From: Glebionis coronaria
Taxonomy: Eukaryota > Streptophyta > Magnoliopsida > Asterales > Asteraceae
Assembly (NCBI GenBank): GCA_025667525.1
Contig: CM046879.1
Span: 365,446,639-365,510,638 of the forward strand
DNA length: 64,000 nt
Direction of reading: 5' to 3'
Position numbers and translations under genes: made by a program. Each line of letters starts with the position of its first letter. Within the stretch, counting starts at the first letter, position 1. A model generated the notes under the pieces. That model was not told the origin of the DNA and did not search any database. It saw only the letters and a list, made by a program, of their open reading frames with translations. This document shows, piece after piece, positions 13,346-25,572 of this stretch.

Positions 13346-16300
13346 TGATGAGACTGCTTTTATACATAGTCTCATCGTCCAAAAAGGGCTTAAAATGCAT
13401 TAAATATCATCAAAATACCCATATATATGCTTGTGTTTGTTGCTTGTGTATTTTAGGTACGGATATTGAGAAAATGACAAAAGATCACAAGAATCATGCA
13501 AAAACGAACACGGGAAACGAAGCCGTACAATGAACCAAGCCCTAATGAAGATTTTCCAAGAAAAACCCTTGAAGAATTGAGGATTGGCAAGAATGGTCCT
13601 CCAAGTTTGAAGACTTGTCATTTTATACCCTTGTAAAACTCTAAAATTACATTGTGGTCCCTAAAATGTCAAGAGTATACATATTTGGTCCATGAAGATG
13701 TTCACAAGATCAAAGTCGGGATTACACTTAACGGAACAAAACGGGTATATTCGGATCGACTCAACAAATTGATGATTCTTCAAGTCAAAGTCAAACCCGA
13801 GAACCAACATTGGAATTAGTCAAGAAAAACGAACTCGAAGCTTTATTATTATTTTTACGGACCAACCTGCACCCGTTTAACGGGCCGGGTCGGCCCGTAT
13901 AACAATGAGCTAATACCATTTTTTGTTTAATTCAAATAAACAATCACAGCCCAACGTGGCCCATTTCCAGCATTAAACCCACTTGAAAAAAAAGAACAGC
14001 CCAATCACCCTCATGTTTTATAACACAAACGTGTGTTAAGTACAACAGACGAAAAAAAAAGAGAAAAAAAGAGAGATGATTTATCTCTTTAATCAGATTA
14101 GGGTTCATCAGCTTATTTTCATCCACCATCTTAATCCACCATAACCTTAAACTCGAATCTAATCCCAAATCCCATCACTATCTCCCATGGATCCCCCTCA
14201 TTGGTCCCCTGCACCAAAGCTGAAAAGAAAATAAAAACTGCCAGAGGGATGAACGGATTTGATCTGATAACTTGTTGGACAAAATTATTTGATGGCTAGG
14301 ATGCCTTTTCAACAGTCAACAACAACTGTCATCACATGGCAACCAAAAACACGCCAAGAACAATTTTCAAAAATCAGCATATTCGGATTTTGATCCGAAT
14401 ATTTCAAGGGCATCTTTGGATTTCAGCTTATTAGGGTTTTCTAGGACTAGAATCTTCTTAGTATCAGTATTTAAGGAGACTCCAACTTGTGGATGTCCCT
14501 TTTTTTTGTCTCCGATTTTTAGAAAAAAAATGTAATGCCTTTTTTATTTATGAAATAAAAGTTGGATTTGGTTTTAAAATCTCTGAGCACCATTTATTTA
14601 TTTAAGTTTTCAGTTCAGGTTTTTTTAGTTCAAGTTTTTGTGGAAAGAAAAGATTTCAGTTGGTTTGGTTTTAATCTATTACTGTTCACGTTTGCTAAGT
14701 CTTAGCAGGTTGGTTTTTGGAAGCTTGTGACTAATTCGCCGTCACATAAGCTCAAACACTCGAGAGCGTGGATGTACGTTCTTGCGGTTTGTTCTCTTTC
14801 TTTATTATTTTTTTTTCTGTCTAAAAGTGAAAAGAATTTGATGTTATGTTCTTGTTATTGAAGTGAGGTTTGTGGTTGTACTATGTTATTTTAGTGATAT
14901 TTTGCATGATCAGAGTAAAATGTGCTTGTGTGTTGTGATTTGTGTGATTTATTTTAGGGTGTTATTGCTTTTTGTTTCATAAAAATCAGTAACACAAAGA
15001 AATAAATATACTTTATAGGATCTGCTATAAGTGTTTTACTTGCTTGTTTTGGTGATACGTGTACTTGTAGGTTATTACTGAAGGTTAGTAATATTGCCGG
15101 TTTAAGTTTTGAACCCTCTTGCTTACAACAGTTGGTGCATCTAGTGTTTTTCATAATTGATTTTCCGTGGTTATAATTTGGCTGCCACAATAAAAACTCC
15201 TTGCTGTCAATATTTTTTTTCATAACTGAGTTCGAAAGCACAATCTTTGGTTGCGTGCTTATGAATTTGTGATTAAAGTAAGTGTGGTTGTATGTTTGTG
15301 GGTTGTGCATACCAGAGAAAGAAAAACAAAAGCAAAAGGGTGTTGTTGTGTTCCTGTGACGAAAAAAAGAAAAAAAAAAGATTGAGCAAGAAAAAAAGAA
15401 GAGATAATCTGGTTTAGTTGTTTGCTGTTATTGTTCACGAACAAAAAAAAGGGGGTAGTGTTATGAAGTTTCTGTAAATTCACTATCTATTAGATCAAAA
15501 GGATTGGTTTAACTGAATTTTGAGTTTGTTGTTTATCAATTCTGTCTATCCTAGTGAAATTTTACTTGAAACTAGTTTGCTAGACGTTACGGGAACATTG
15601 CCTCAAGCCTAATCATTAGTTCCTATGTCTGCTCATTTTTAGCTCGCTAATTTGGCCATCTCAAAGCCAATACACCAGCAGCTCCCATAGTTGATTAAGG
15701 ATGTTTTAGATCTTAATTTTCAGGATTTTTAGAAGTTCATATATTAGGCTTGAAGTAATAATTCAGTTTAGAGCATATTTAGTGCTTAAATTTCAGCCTA
15801 AGATTGTTATAGTTGTGCCTCTAAGTTGTTTGTTACTGTTCATCAGCCGCATACTTCTTTGAATTTCTTGTTTTTTTTTGCTGCTTAATTCACTTTTTGT
15901 GCATTGTTTGATGCTTTATTATTCTATTCATAAATTGTGGTAATTGCTTTGTTTGTGTGATATCTTGTTTTATTGATGTTGTTAAGTCGAACTTGCACCC
16001 CGATAAAACGCATTGCTTATTGGGATTGCTTCTTGTCCAAAAAAGCTGTTAAGCAAACAACAAAAACAAAATAATAATTAGAAAAAACAAAAAGAAAGCT
16101 ACAGGTCTCGAACCTCAGACAACCTGCACCAAACAGAAGACGCAACAGACATACACCAAGACCATCTGATCTATTGACCTTTTTGTTGATAATTCTTTTG
16201 GAAAGTTACTTAGTGTATTCAGTGATAACAAGAGAGAAAAAAACCAGAAAGTGCACTCAGAGGGTCTCGAACCCAAAACCTGCACAAAGTAAAGAGACGC

Positions 16301-17261
16301 AGCACTCCACTGTATCACCATCTATGCTCTTTGCACGTTTTGTTTATTGTTTATGATATTTTTCTATAATACGGGGTTGTATTTCATGTTAAGCTGATAA
16401 TAAAAGAAAAAAAAGATTGAAGTGACCAGAGTGGGGCTCAAACCCGCGACCTGCTGCTCAACAGCCCTCCTCATTACCATCTCTTCTCTGAATTCTTTTT
16501 GGTTCCATTTCCTTTTATTTATCTTTTATATGGTTTTTAATTTCGTCTAGTTTAACTAGTAATTAGTAAACGTTTTACAACTTTGTTGATTTTTTTTTCT
16601 CCTGCTCGTTTTTAATTTATAGGTTCCAAGTAATTTTTATTTCTATTTTTAATATTACAAAGTTAATTTTAATTAGATTTTCCAAAAAGTAATTTTAGTT
16701 TTCCTATTATGTTGTTATTTTTTATGCATTTTTCTTTTTAAATTAGTTTTTAGGTTTTTAAAAAAATAGAAAAAAGTTTAGAAAAAGTTTCAAAAAAATA
16801 TTTTTAGTTTTTAATTAATGTTTTTGAGGTTGACAAATATAAAAAACTGAAATTTGTCTTTTTCTTAGTTATTTTATTTTTAGGGTATTTAATTAACTTT
16901 AAAAATTAATATAAATTAATTAAAAGGGTTTTGCAAAATTTTGTTTTCACTTTTGGTTTAATTAGATTTTTCTTAACTTAGATTAAAATTTGGGTAATTT
17001 TTAGAAGACTTTTTATTTTCGTCACGTTTTACGATTTCGATCGTTTTACGTCGTAGGATAATTTGTAGCGTAATTCGTCTTTTTCTTTCTCTTTTCTTAT
17101 CAATATAATCACAAATTAATCATCTCTTAACACACACACCAAGCCTCCTTGAGAACGATCCCACACAAAGGGTCATAAGTGCTTTCGTTTTCCTAAACGA
17201 ACACTTAATACTTACCGCTTTTGCCTCGTTTTCCTAAACGAGTGTGAATTTACCACAATCA
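13346..17261 (+). repeat. 5' LTR of element B
   Basis: A 3916-bp LTR starting tgatgagactgc and ending accacaatca. Contents: three antisense tRNA-like modules (16101-16482), several purine-rich A tracts, and a pair of tttacg words close to the 3' end (17023-17056). I see only a weak TATA candidate (tatttaag near 14468). Open frames here (for example 14954-15483 on the minus strand) have no protein-like features. Confidence 0.95.
16101..16482 (-). other. Three antisense tRNA-like modules in the 5' LTR of B
   Basis: Modules lie at 16101-16167, 16262-16324 and 16431-16482. On the minus strand each begins AGATGGT and ends in a B-box-like block: GGTTCGAGACC in the first two, GGTTTGAGCCCC in the third. 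This matches the RNA polymerase III B-box consensus GGTTCGANNCC. An A-box-like TGGT...GTGG lies about 40-50 bp before it. Each module follows an A-rich run on the plus strand. I cannot fold a good acceptor stem, so these are tRNA-like relics rather than tRNA genes. Confidence 0.55.
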
Positions 17262-17264
17262 TTT

Positions 17265-17282
17265 TGGCGCCGCTGCCGGGGA
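17265..17282 (+). other. Primer-binding site, element B
   Basis: TGGCGCCGCTGCCGGGGA, three bases after the LTR; tRNA-Asp type. Confidence 0.9.
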
Positions 17283-18013
17283 GGCATGTTGTGTTTTGAT
17301 TTGACAATTGTTGTTTTTATATACTAACCATAATAGTATTTGTATTAGTAGCACTCTACTAATACATATTATCGGTTTTCGTTTTTTGTGTGAATACTAT
17401 TACTATATTGTATACGTAGAACAATAAATTCACAAGTACTCCAAGTACGTGAGAAATCACAACCTTGACTTGGGAGGTCATTACCCAGTCACTGTATTCG
17501 AATCTCAAACCAAAGAAAAAAGGCAAAAATAGATAAACACTTTCGTGAAGCTCGATTTTGAAAAATACAAACTATAAGGTGGGTATAAGGCGGATATTAT
17601 AAAATATATCCTAAGGAAAAAGGCTCTTAAGTGCTTCGCGCCGCCTCGTTTCCCCGCTTGCTTGTGAGTATTTGATTTTGAGAGCTAATCGAGGGTTTTG
17701 CCGCCCCAAGTATTACTAAGTATCATATATATTTTCTTGGTTTCATTTGATTAAACCCTCTTGAACGTTTTGGTGTTCCACCAACGTTCTAAAGTCGTCG
17801 AAAGCGTTCACTTCACGTGATCGTTTTCATTCCTTGAGGCTTCTTTAATCAAGAGATTTGATTAAGGAGGAGATTTGTAGATTTTTGTCTACTTAATACA
17901 TTCCACAAAATGCAAAAAAGGTTAATACAATCAAAAACCATAAAAAAAAATTGAAAAAGTAAAAACATAAAAAAGAATCTTCTTTGCTCATCCCCTCGTT
18001 GTACGTGACGTTT
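17283..18013 (+). other. 5' leader of element B
   Basis: About 730 bp of non-coding leader between primer site and gag start. It contains the block tataaggcg...ggctcttaagtgctt (about 17584-17640), which is shared with the leaders of C (about 53565) and F (about 39151). No ORF was recognised. Confidence 0.7.
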
Positions 18014-19816
18014 ATGCAAACTCGCTCCAAAGCAAGATGTGCACGTAAACGTCGTCAAAAGGAAGGAAACCAAACATCTTCTAGTGAAGAATCTCCCATT
18101 GTCGAACCCATTGCAGAACAAGAAGCACCCATGGCTAATCGTACTATGATGGAGTTGCTTCAAGCACCCACCGAGGGGTATGGAAAAGCGATTGTGATTC
18201 CCGCTATCCTTGCGGAGAATTTTGAGGTTAAGATGGGTTTGTTGTCCATGATTCAAAACAACAAGTTTCGTGGTGATGAAAAGGACAACCCTCACAACCA
18301 CATTCGCCAATTTAATCGTCTTACCGCCACTTGCAAGTTTAAGGACGTCTCTAACGACTCGATTAAGATGATGCTTTTTCCGTATTCCTTAGCGGGGCCC
18401 GCAAAAATTTGGTTAGAGAAAGAGCCACCCAATTCTATATTGACGTGGAAGGATCTCGTTTCAAAATTCGTGAACCAATTTTTCCGCCCTCTAAGACTAC
18501 GCATTTGAAAAACGAGATTTCAAAGTTTTCACAAGAGTATAATGAGAGTTTTTCGACGGCTTGGAATAGGTTTAAGGAAATGTTGCACGAATGTCCTCAT
18601 CATGGTTTTTCCGACTTGCATCAATATGACACGTTTTACAATGGCTTGAACGATCATGAGCGTGATTATCTTAATGCCGCCGCGGGTGATAATTTTTTGT
18701 GTAAGATGGTCGAGGAAGCATTGTTAATCATTGAGAATAGGTCTAAGGATTATAGTCCTCGTAGCACGTCGAGTGATCTTAAGACTTCGTCTTCACCTTC
18801 GCCTTCATTGTCACATACCATTGATGCTTGCCAAATCGAGGCTAATTTGGAGAACAAGATTTTTGATAAGTTTAAAGGATTGTTAATTGAGTTTAAAGTT
18901 GGTGAACAACCCACTCCCGCTACGGCTAAAGCGGTTGAGGTTTCTTGTATGTATTGTGGTGGAGCTCACGATTACTCCGAGTGCATTACCAACGGTGGTA
19001 ACACTTCGAGTGCCTACGCGGCCGCAGGAACTTATAACCAAAACGGTCAAGTTACCCGCACTAATCAATTGACTCCACCGGGTTTTCCACCAAATCAAAA
19101 TGCTAACAATTATCGAAACAATCAAGTTGGTTACCAAAACAATCAAAGAAACAATTACAAGGGTAATAACAACTATGGGAATCAAGGGAGTAGTAGCCAA
19201 TTGCAAAACCAAAACCAAAACCGTAATTTTCAAAACACAAGTCAAGGTCTTAAAAATGTTTACACTAAAGAACTTCCAATGGACTTTTTGAATTACGCTA
19301 CGGCAAATGATAAGATTTTGGAAAACATTCAAGAGCAATTGGCTAGTCAAGCTAGGGAAACGGCTAAAAACAGAAAGGAGTTAGCTAATTTTGTTAAGGA
19401 AAATGTTAACATGAGAAATGAGTTGAAAAATGATTTTGCTAATCAAATTAGAGGTCAAAACAATAAAATTGAGCAAAGTCATGCTAGGCTTGAACAAAGG
19501 ATAGACCAAAAAGCCGCTAGTCAAGATGTTAAGCTTAATGCTATTTTGGAAGCGGTTATGGGGAACAAAGCCTCTACTTCGGGTAGTTTACCTAGTAACA
19601 CCATATCAAACCCGAAGGGAGAGATGAAAGTGATTACCACACGAAGTGGTAAGACACTTAAGGAACCGACTCCTCAACCAATTGCTCCAACGGTGGAGGA
19701 AATTGAGGAAGAACCCGAGGTGGTGGTCGAAAAGGAGCATATCTCAAGCCCACAAAGTACCGCTCATGCCACACCTACGGTTGACCCATTACCAACATTG
19801 GAACCCGAGATTCCAA
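18014..19816 (+). pseudogene. gag: gag, Athila type (element B)
   Basis: Capsid/nucleocapsid precursor. The start is the ATG at 18014 (MQTRSKAR), matching the start of C's gag (MQTRNQAR). The capsid domain lies at about 18180-18700, with conserved blocks such as the PYSLAGPAKIWLEKEPP region. A zinc knuckle C-x2-C-x3-H-x4-C is at 18946-18984. It is followed by an Asn/Gln-rich stretch (about 19030-19245), a long heptad-rich, probably coiled-coil segment (about 19300-19560) and the linker ITTRSGKTLKEPTPQP. Two one-base deletions relative to C shift the frame, near 18485 (inside the capsid domain) and near 19816 (at the join to pol). Gag and pol would be one continuous frame in an intact copy. 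Confidence 0.85.
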
Positions 19817-19820
19817 GGCT

Positions 19821-22373
19821 ATGCCTATGCCCCAACCCACACCACCTTTGCCCTATCCATCGAGACTTAGGAAGGAGAAACGTCAAGAGCGCGACAATTA
19901 TCAATTTGAGCTTTTTATGAAAATGTTTCGTGATTTGCACTTTAATGTGAGTTTCGCCGACGCTTTGGTCATGATGCCTCGATTTGCCGCTAACTTTAAG
20001 AGTATGTTGAACAACAAGGAGAAATTGCACCAATTGTCTAGTTGTTCGTCGGTTTATCTTAATCGCACACCTCAAAAAGTCAGTGATCCCGGTAAATTTT
20101 TTATCCCTTGTGCAATTCAAGATATGAAAGAATGCTATGCCTTGGCCGATCTTGGTGCTAGCATTAACTTGATGCCACTTGCAATCTTTGAGTCACTCAA
20201 TCTTCCTAATCTTACTCCTTCACTAATGTCTATCGAGTTGGCCGACCATTCCACGATTCGCGCATGTGGATTGGCGGAAGACGATTTTGTGAAAGTGGGA
20301 AAGTTCTACTATCCCGTAGACTTTATCGTTGTCGATATTCCCACGGATCCTCAAGTTCCTCTCATTTTAGGTCGTTCGTTTTTAGATACGTCTATGGCTT
20401 TGATCGATGTTCATGCTAGAAAGATCACCTTACATTTCAACGACGAGGAACTTGTTATAAACGCAAGTCAAAATTCTCAACTCTCTCATGTTTATTCCGT
20501 TGCTACCATAAACCTCGTTGATATGATCGACGTTGTTAGTGAGGAATTTTCACAAGAAGTTCTAGGTTTTGGTGATGTTGAAAATAGTGGCAATCCCACT
20601 ATGTTAGATCCAATTCTTGATAATTCGACACCAACCTTCACTCCATTTGAAGGTGGTGGTTTTACGTTGGAAGAATTCGATGTTCCACGTACTTGTAACG
20701 AAGACCTCGACAACGATGAGGACTTCTCGATTATCAAGGATTTTCTCAACGATTTCCCATTTCCTCCACCCGAGGAGGTTATGAGTATCGAGCCTAAATC
20801 TTCACTTGAGGAACCACCTATCCTCGAGTTGAAAGATTTACCTCCTCATATCGAATATATCTATTTGGAGGAGGGCGACAAGTTGCCGGTTATTATTGCG
20901 AAGGAACTTTCAAATGATGAAAAAACCGCACTTGTCGATGTTCTAAAGGATCACAAAGGGGCAATTGCGTGGAAGTTATCCAACATTAAGGGAATCGATC
21001 CCAAGTTTTGTACCCACAAAATCTTAATGGAGGAGGATTACAAGCCCGCAATCGAATGTCAAAGGAGGGTGAACCCCAAAATTCACGACGTCATCAAAAA
21101 GGAGGTCCTTAAACTCCTTGACGTGGGAATGATTTACCCTATTTCCGATAGACCTTGGGTGAGTCCTATTCATTGTGTCCCTAAGAAGGGAGGAATGACC
21201 GTTGTGCCAAACGATGCCAACGAGTTAATTCCCACTAGACTCGTGACCGGCTGGAGAGTGTGCATTGACTATCGAAAGTTGAATGAAGCCACTCGTGAAG
21301 ACCATTTTCCCTTGCCCTTCATGGACCAAATGTTGGAGCGTCTTGCGGGAAACGATTTATATTGCTTTTTAGATGGTTTTTCCGGTTACTTCCAAATCCC
21401 CATCGATCCTCGTGATCAAGAAAAAACTACGTTTACGTGTCTATATGGAACGTTTGCCAATCGTAGAATGCCATTCGGACTTTGCAATGCACCGGGAACC
21501 TTTCAAAGGTGCATGATGGCTATTTTTCATGATATGATCGAGAAGACGATGGAAGTCTTCATGGATGACTTTTCCGTGTTTGGTAATTCGTTCACTTCGT
21601 GTTTGTCAAATCTTGAGATAATGTTGAAGCGTTGTGAGGAAACCAACCTTGTGCTTAATTGGGAAAAGTGTCATTTTATGGTTAAAAGTGGAATCGTCTT
21701 AGGGCACAAGGTTTCGAAAGCGGGGATTGAAGTAGATCAAGCTAAGGTAGACATCATCGCCAAATTACCTCATCCCAAAACCGTTAAGGGAGTTAGGAGT
21801 TTCCTAGGCCACGCGGGCTTTTATCGTCGATTCATCAAGGATTTTTCAAACATCTCTCGACCCATTACACATCTTCTTGAAAAAGAGGCACGTTTTGTCT
21901 TTGATGAAGATTGTGTACGAGCCTTTGAAATCCTTAAGAGGAAACTTACCGAAGCTCCCATTCTTGTTGCTCCCAATTGGAACCTCCCCTTTGAGCTCAT
22001 GTGTGATGCTAGTGATTACGCCATTGGGGCCGTATTGGGGCAACGTCATGAAAAGCACTTCTTGCCTGTTCACTATGCTAGCAAGACGATGACCGAGGCT
22101 CAACTTAAATACACTACAACGGAGAAGGAGTTCCTTGCCGTGGTGTATGCATTTGAGAAATTTCGACCTTATCTCGTCTTGACGAAATGCATAGTGTATA
22201 CGGACCATTCGGCTATCAAGTATCTCATGGATAATAAGATGCAAAGCCGAGATTACTTCGTTGTATTATCCTCCTTCAAGAATTTAACAACAAAATCGTT
22301 GACAAAAAAAGGAGCCGAGAATCTAGCGGCCGATCATCTTTCTCGTTTGGAAGATCCTCACCAAAGTGTTTAA
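19821..22373 (+). pseudogene. pol: Protease, reverse transcriptase and RNase H (element B pol)
   Basis: An 850-codon open frame. The aspartic protease motif is D-L-G-A-S-I-N (Asp codon 20148, residue 110), followed by ILGRSFLDT near 20370. RT covers about residues 400-630, with CIDYRKLN (about 21262), MPFGLCNAPGTFQR and the catalytic V-F-M-D-D block (codons at 21561). RNase H starts at about MCDASDYAIGAVLG (22000), with [11 protein letters not shown] (about 22197). Between about 22225 and 22300 two compensating indels scramble the usual RLLRW-type block, then the frame returns at [17 protein letters not shown]. The frame ends at a TAA (22371) where C reads Tyr, so integrase is cut off by one nonsense change. 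The acidic linker between protease and RT (about 20560-20880) is normal for this family. Confidence 0.9.
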
Positions 22374-23704
22374 GAGCCCAAGGAAATCACCGAAACATTT
22401 CCACTCGAGACACTTGGTGTAGTGAATTCTAAGCTTGATTCATCTACCCCATGGTTTGCGGACATTGCAAATTACCATGCGGGTAACTTCATCATCAAGG
22501 GTATGACGACTCAAGATAAACGAAAATTCTTTCGTGATGTCAAGTTCTACTTTTGGAACGACCCTTACTTGTTTCGAACTAGTGCGGATCAAATCATCCG
22601 ACGTTGTGTATTTGGCACCGAAGCTTCTAATATCCTTAAAGCTTGCCATGAGGGACCCACGGGTGGTCACCATGGTTCTAATCTCACGGCTAAGAAGGTG
22701 TTTGATGTTGGCTTCTTTTGGCCTACTATTTACAGAGATGAACAAGATCTTGTGAAATCATGTGATTCATGCCAACGACAAGAAAAAGCCTCACAAAAAG
22801 ATGAAATGCCACAAAATATCATCCAAGTGTGTGAGATCTTTGACGTTTGGGGTATAGACTTTATGTGGCCGTTCCCATCATCTCGTGGTAATAAGTATAT
22901 CCTCGTTGCGGTTGACTACCTATCTAAGTGGGTGGAAGCTAAGGATTTGCCCACCAATGATGCTCGTGTGGTAGTAAAGTTTTTGAAAAGCTTGTTTTCT
23001 CGGTTTGGAACCCCTCGTGCGATCATAAGCGATCGTGGAACCCATTTTTGTAACGACCAATTCGAAAGGGTCCTAAGGAAATATGGGGTTACACATCGGC
23101 TTTCTACGGCTTATCACCCACAAACGAGTGGGCAAGTCGAGGTTTCAAACCGAGCTTTGAAGTGGATCTTGGAGAGATCCGTTGGGGAAAACCGACAATC
23201 TTGGTCGGATAAGTTGGATGATGCTTTATGGGCCTTTAGGATCGCTCATAAGACGCCCATTGGGTGCACTCCCTATAAGCTTGTGTATGGGAAGAATTGT
23301 CATTTGCCAATCGAATTGGAACACAAGGCTTATTGGGCCCTAAAGCATTGTAATGATGATATGGAGACCGCGGGAAAACACCGAAAATGCAATTAAATGA
23401 ATTGGATGAATTAAGGGATATTTCTTATGAAAATTCATTAATTTACAAAGAAAAAACTAAAAAGTTGCATGATTCTAAAATTAAAAACCGGATTTTTAAC
23501 ATTGGGGATCAAGTTTTGGTTTTTAACTCTTGATTGAAAATCTTTTTCGGTAAGTTGAAATCCCGTTGGTCCGGTCCATTCACCGTGACTCAAGTATTTC
23601 CGTATGGGACCATCGAGCTAGCTCAAAATGATGGCCCCAATTTCAAGGTGAATGGACATAGGTTGAAGCACTACTTTGGCGGGGAAGTTCCATCCTTGAA
23701 CTAA
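22374..23704 (+). pseudogene. pol: Integrase (element B pol, 3' part)
   Basis: Integrates the cDNA into the host chromosome. The frame is open from about 22374 to 23396. The N-terminal zinc-binding domain has [11 protein letters not shown] and CDSCQR. The catalytic triad is intact: Asp in GIDF (22857), Asp in ISDRG (23031) and Glu in QVEVSNRA (23139), with D-x35-E spacing. A frameshift near 23380 moves the C-terminal domain (FNIGDQV to NGHRLKHYF, about 23495-23680) to another frame, and there is a TGA near 23531. No chromodomain follows, as expected for Athila. Confidence 0.88.
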
Positions 23705-25560
23705 CTCGACCAAGTCACTTTCCCTAATGATAATTAGTATTGAGGGGATCGAGTCGAGCTCATGACTCGGTAATAAAAAACGAGGTGCCTCGTGGGGGAG
23801 TCCCATGCTTATCATATGTACGTATTATCGCTTTCTAATGTAGTTAACGTGTGGGGATTTGTGCCCTTCCAACCTTTGTTCCGTGGTTGTTTGTGAATTG
23901 TGGACTTTAGATGATCATGATCTTCATGATTGAAGCCTCTCGTGTTCGTTTTAGGGGAGCACTCGATCGTTTGCTTTGAAGACTTTCTCAATATCCATGA
24001 TATATCCTTTGATGTTCTAACCTTAGGTTTTTAGCACACTTTATAAACGGCTTTAAATTTAACGGTTACACCCTTTCCATGCTAGATTAGGCATTCGACT
24101 ACGTCTCTAGTATGGGGGTGTTTGCACCCCTAGACTCGAAACATTGAGGACAATGTTTAACTTTAGTATGGGGGGGGGGGGGTGAATAGATACTTGCCTT
24201 GCTAAACCTTCACGCTTTCCAAAGTTTATCTTTTTGTTTATCGTTTTGTTGCAAAATAAGGCTAAAAATGGCCAAATTTTAAATTTTTCTCATGTTTTAT
24301 AAATGTTTGAAGACACGAATGTAGGTTTTCCGATGGCGAGAATAAGAGTAATTTTTTACTCGACCATGCGTGTTGAGCACTTATCTTTGGTTCCTTAACT
24401 TCACATTAGGCTAAGTCTCTTAAATGAGGACGAGAAATGATAGGGTTAATTATAAGTTACTATGCTAAACGTAGAGTACTCGTATTCTTTCAAAAACTCA
24501 TGTGTTCTCGTTGTTTGCCTATTCTCCCTTCGCATGTAAATATTTTTTGCTTAATAAATATTGACTTAGCGGTTTAGTTGAGATTGTTGGGTTTCTAGTC
24601 TTTTCTAGTAGCTTCCGTGTAATTAAATTAGGAAGACATTAAGGTATCACCAGCGTCACGGTTTTGAAGTATTGACACCCTAATAATCAAAAGCTTCACC
24701 CAATAATAAGATTTCAAGTGCTCACCTAAATCAAGCAAACAATTTGAAGCCCCACAAGGCCGAAAAATCTATGAAAAATTGAAAGTGAATCAAGCCTTAA
24801 TCTTCGAAGCTTTAAAGATCCAAAATTCGCCTTAGCGTGAGGATATACGTCTTTGGCTAATAAAACTACCGATGAGGTGGATAATAAAAGGCAAGGCAAG
24901 ACCGAAGTGATAATAAAAGCTTCATGGCGAAGTTGAATAAAAGATGGAGGTAAACCAAAGATAATAAGGCCCTTCCGTTAGGGGGCGTATAAAAGTCTTG
25001 GTAATAAGTCTCATGTTCAAAACCGTTATAAAACCGTGTTTATCGATTCTTCTTGTTGACTTAATTTTTTGACATCGTTGTCTATTGGTAGGGGTTATTG
25101 ATTTGATGGTCTTGGTTACACCGTTAGGACTCTATTTTTAGACCTAAATCTCTATTATCGCATAAGTCAAACAATGTATCCTCGTGAAACATTCAAGACA
25201 AAATAAAATATAAGAGATACACCTTAGGTAAATGGGAGGATAAGTACGTGATTAGGGCATATGAGTAGTGTTAGCATTACTAACTTATAATGACAATGAT
25301 CTCGTTGCACGCTTGGCATGGAATTGGGGTGAAAATCGTGGACGATGAAATTATTTCTAATGAAGCATTCACGTGTTCTTATTCTATGAACCTAAACGTC
25401 CCATTTTGCGATGAAAATCATACATTATGTCTAAAACGCAAGTAGTGGTAGCAATAGTAGTAGTGTAGCTAGTTTATCGTTCAATAAAGTGAATAAAAAT
25501 GAATTTTGGAGGTGGTACGATACTTTATTCTAGCATTGCGTGAGGGCACGACAATGTTTT
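23705..25560 (+). other. Non-coding 3' region of element B
   Basis: 1.86 kb between integrase and the polypurine tract with no env-like ORF. It contains two extra polypurine-like sites, tagtatgggggtg near 24110 and ctttagtatg followed by a run of 13 G ending at 24182. The latter directly follows attgaggacaatg, a block I recognise from other Athila-type 3' ends. The remainder (24190-25560) is A-rich, with many aataaaa words and nothing protein-like. Confidence 0.75.
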
Positions 25561-25572
25561 AATATGGGGGAG
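25561..25572 (+). other. Polypurine tract of element B
   Basis: aatatgggggag immediately precedes the 3' LTR start tgatgaga. Confidence 0.8.

Noticed and set aside
14954..15483. Minus-strand open frames of 118 and 74 codons, repeated at 27178-27707
   Set aside because: They lie in the B LTRs, so duplication is due to the LTR pair and not to gene conservation; composition follows A/T runs.
18883..19350. Open frame on the minus strand opposite B's gag, with a similar one at 54834-55280 in C
   Set aside because: Shadow of the sense gag: conserved only because gag is, with repetitive composition mirroring the Asn/Gln-rich tail.
23705..25560. env-like gene between integrase and 3' LTR of element B
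   Set aside because: Some Athila elements have one, but here no frame longer than about 65 codons, no signal peptide and no membrane segment were seen.
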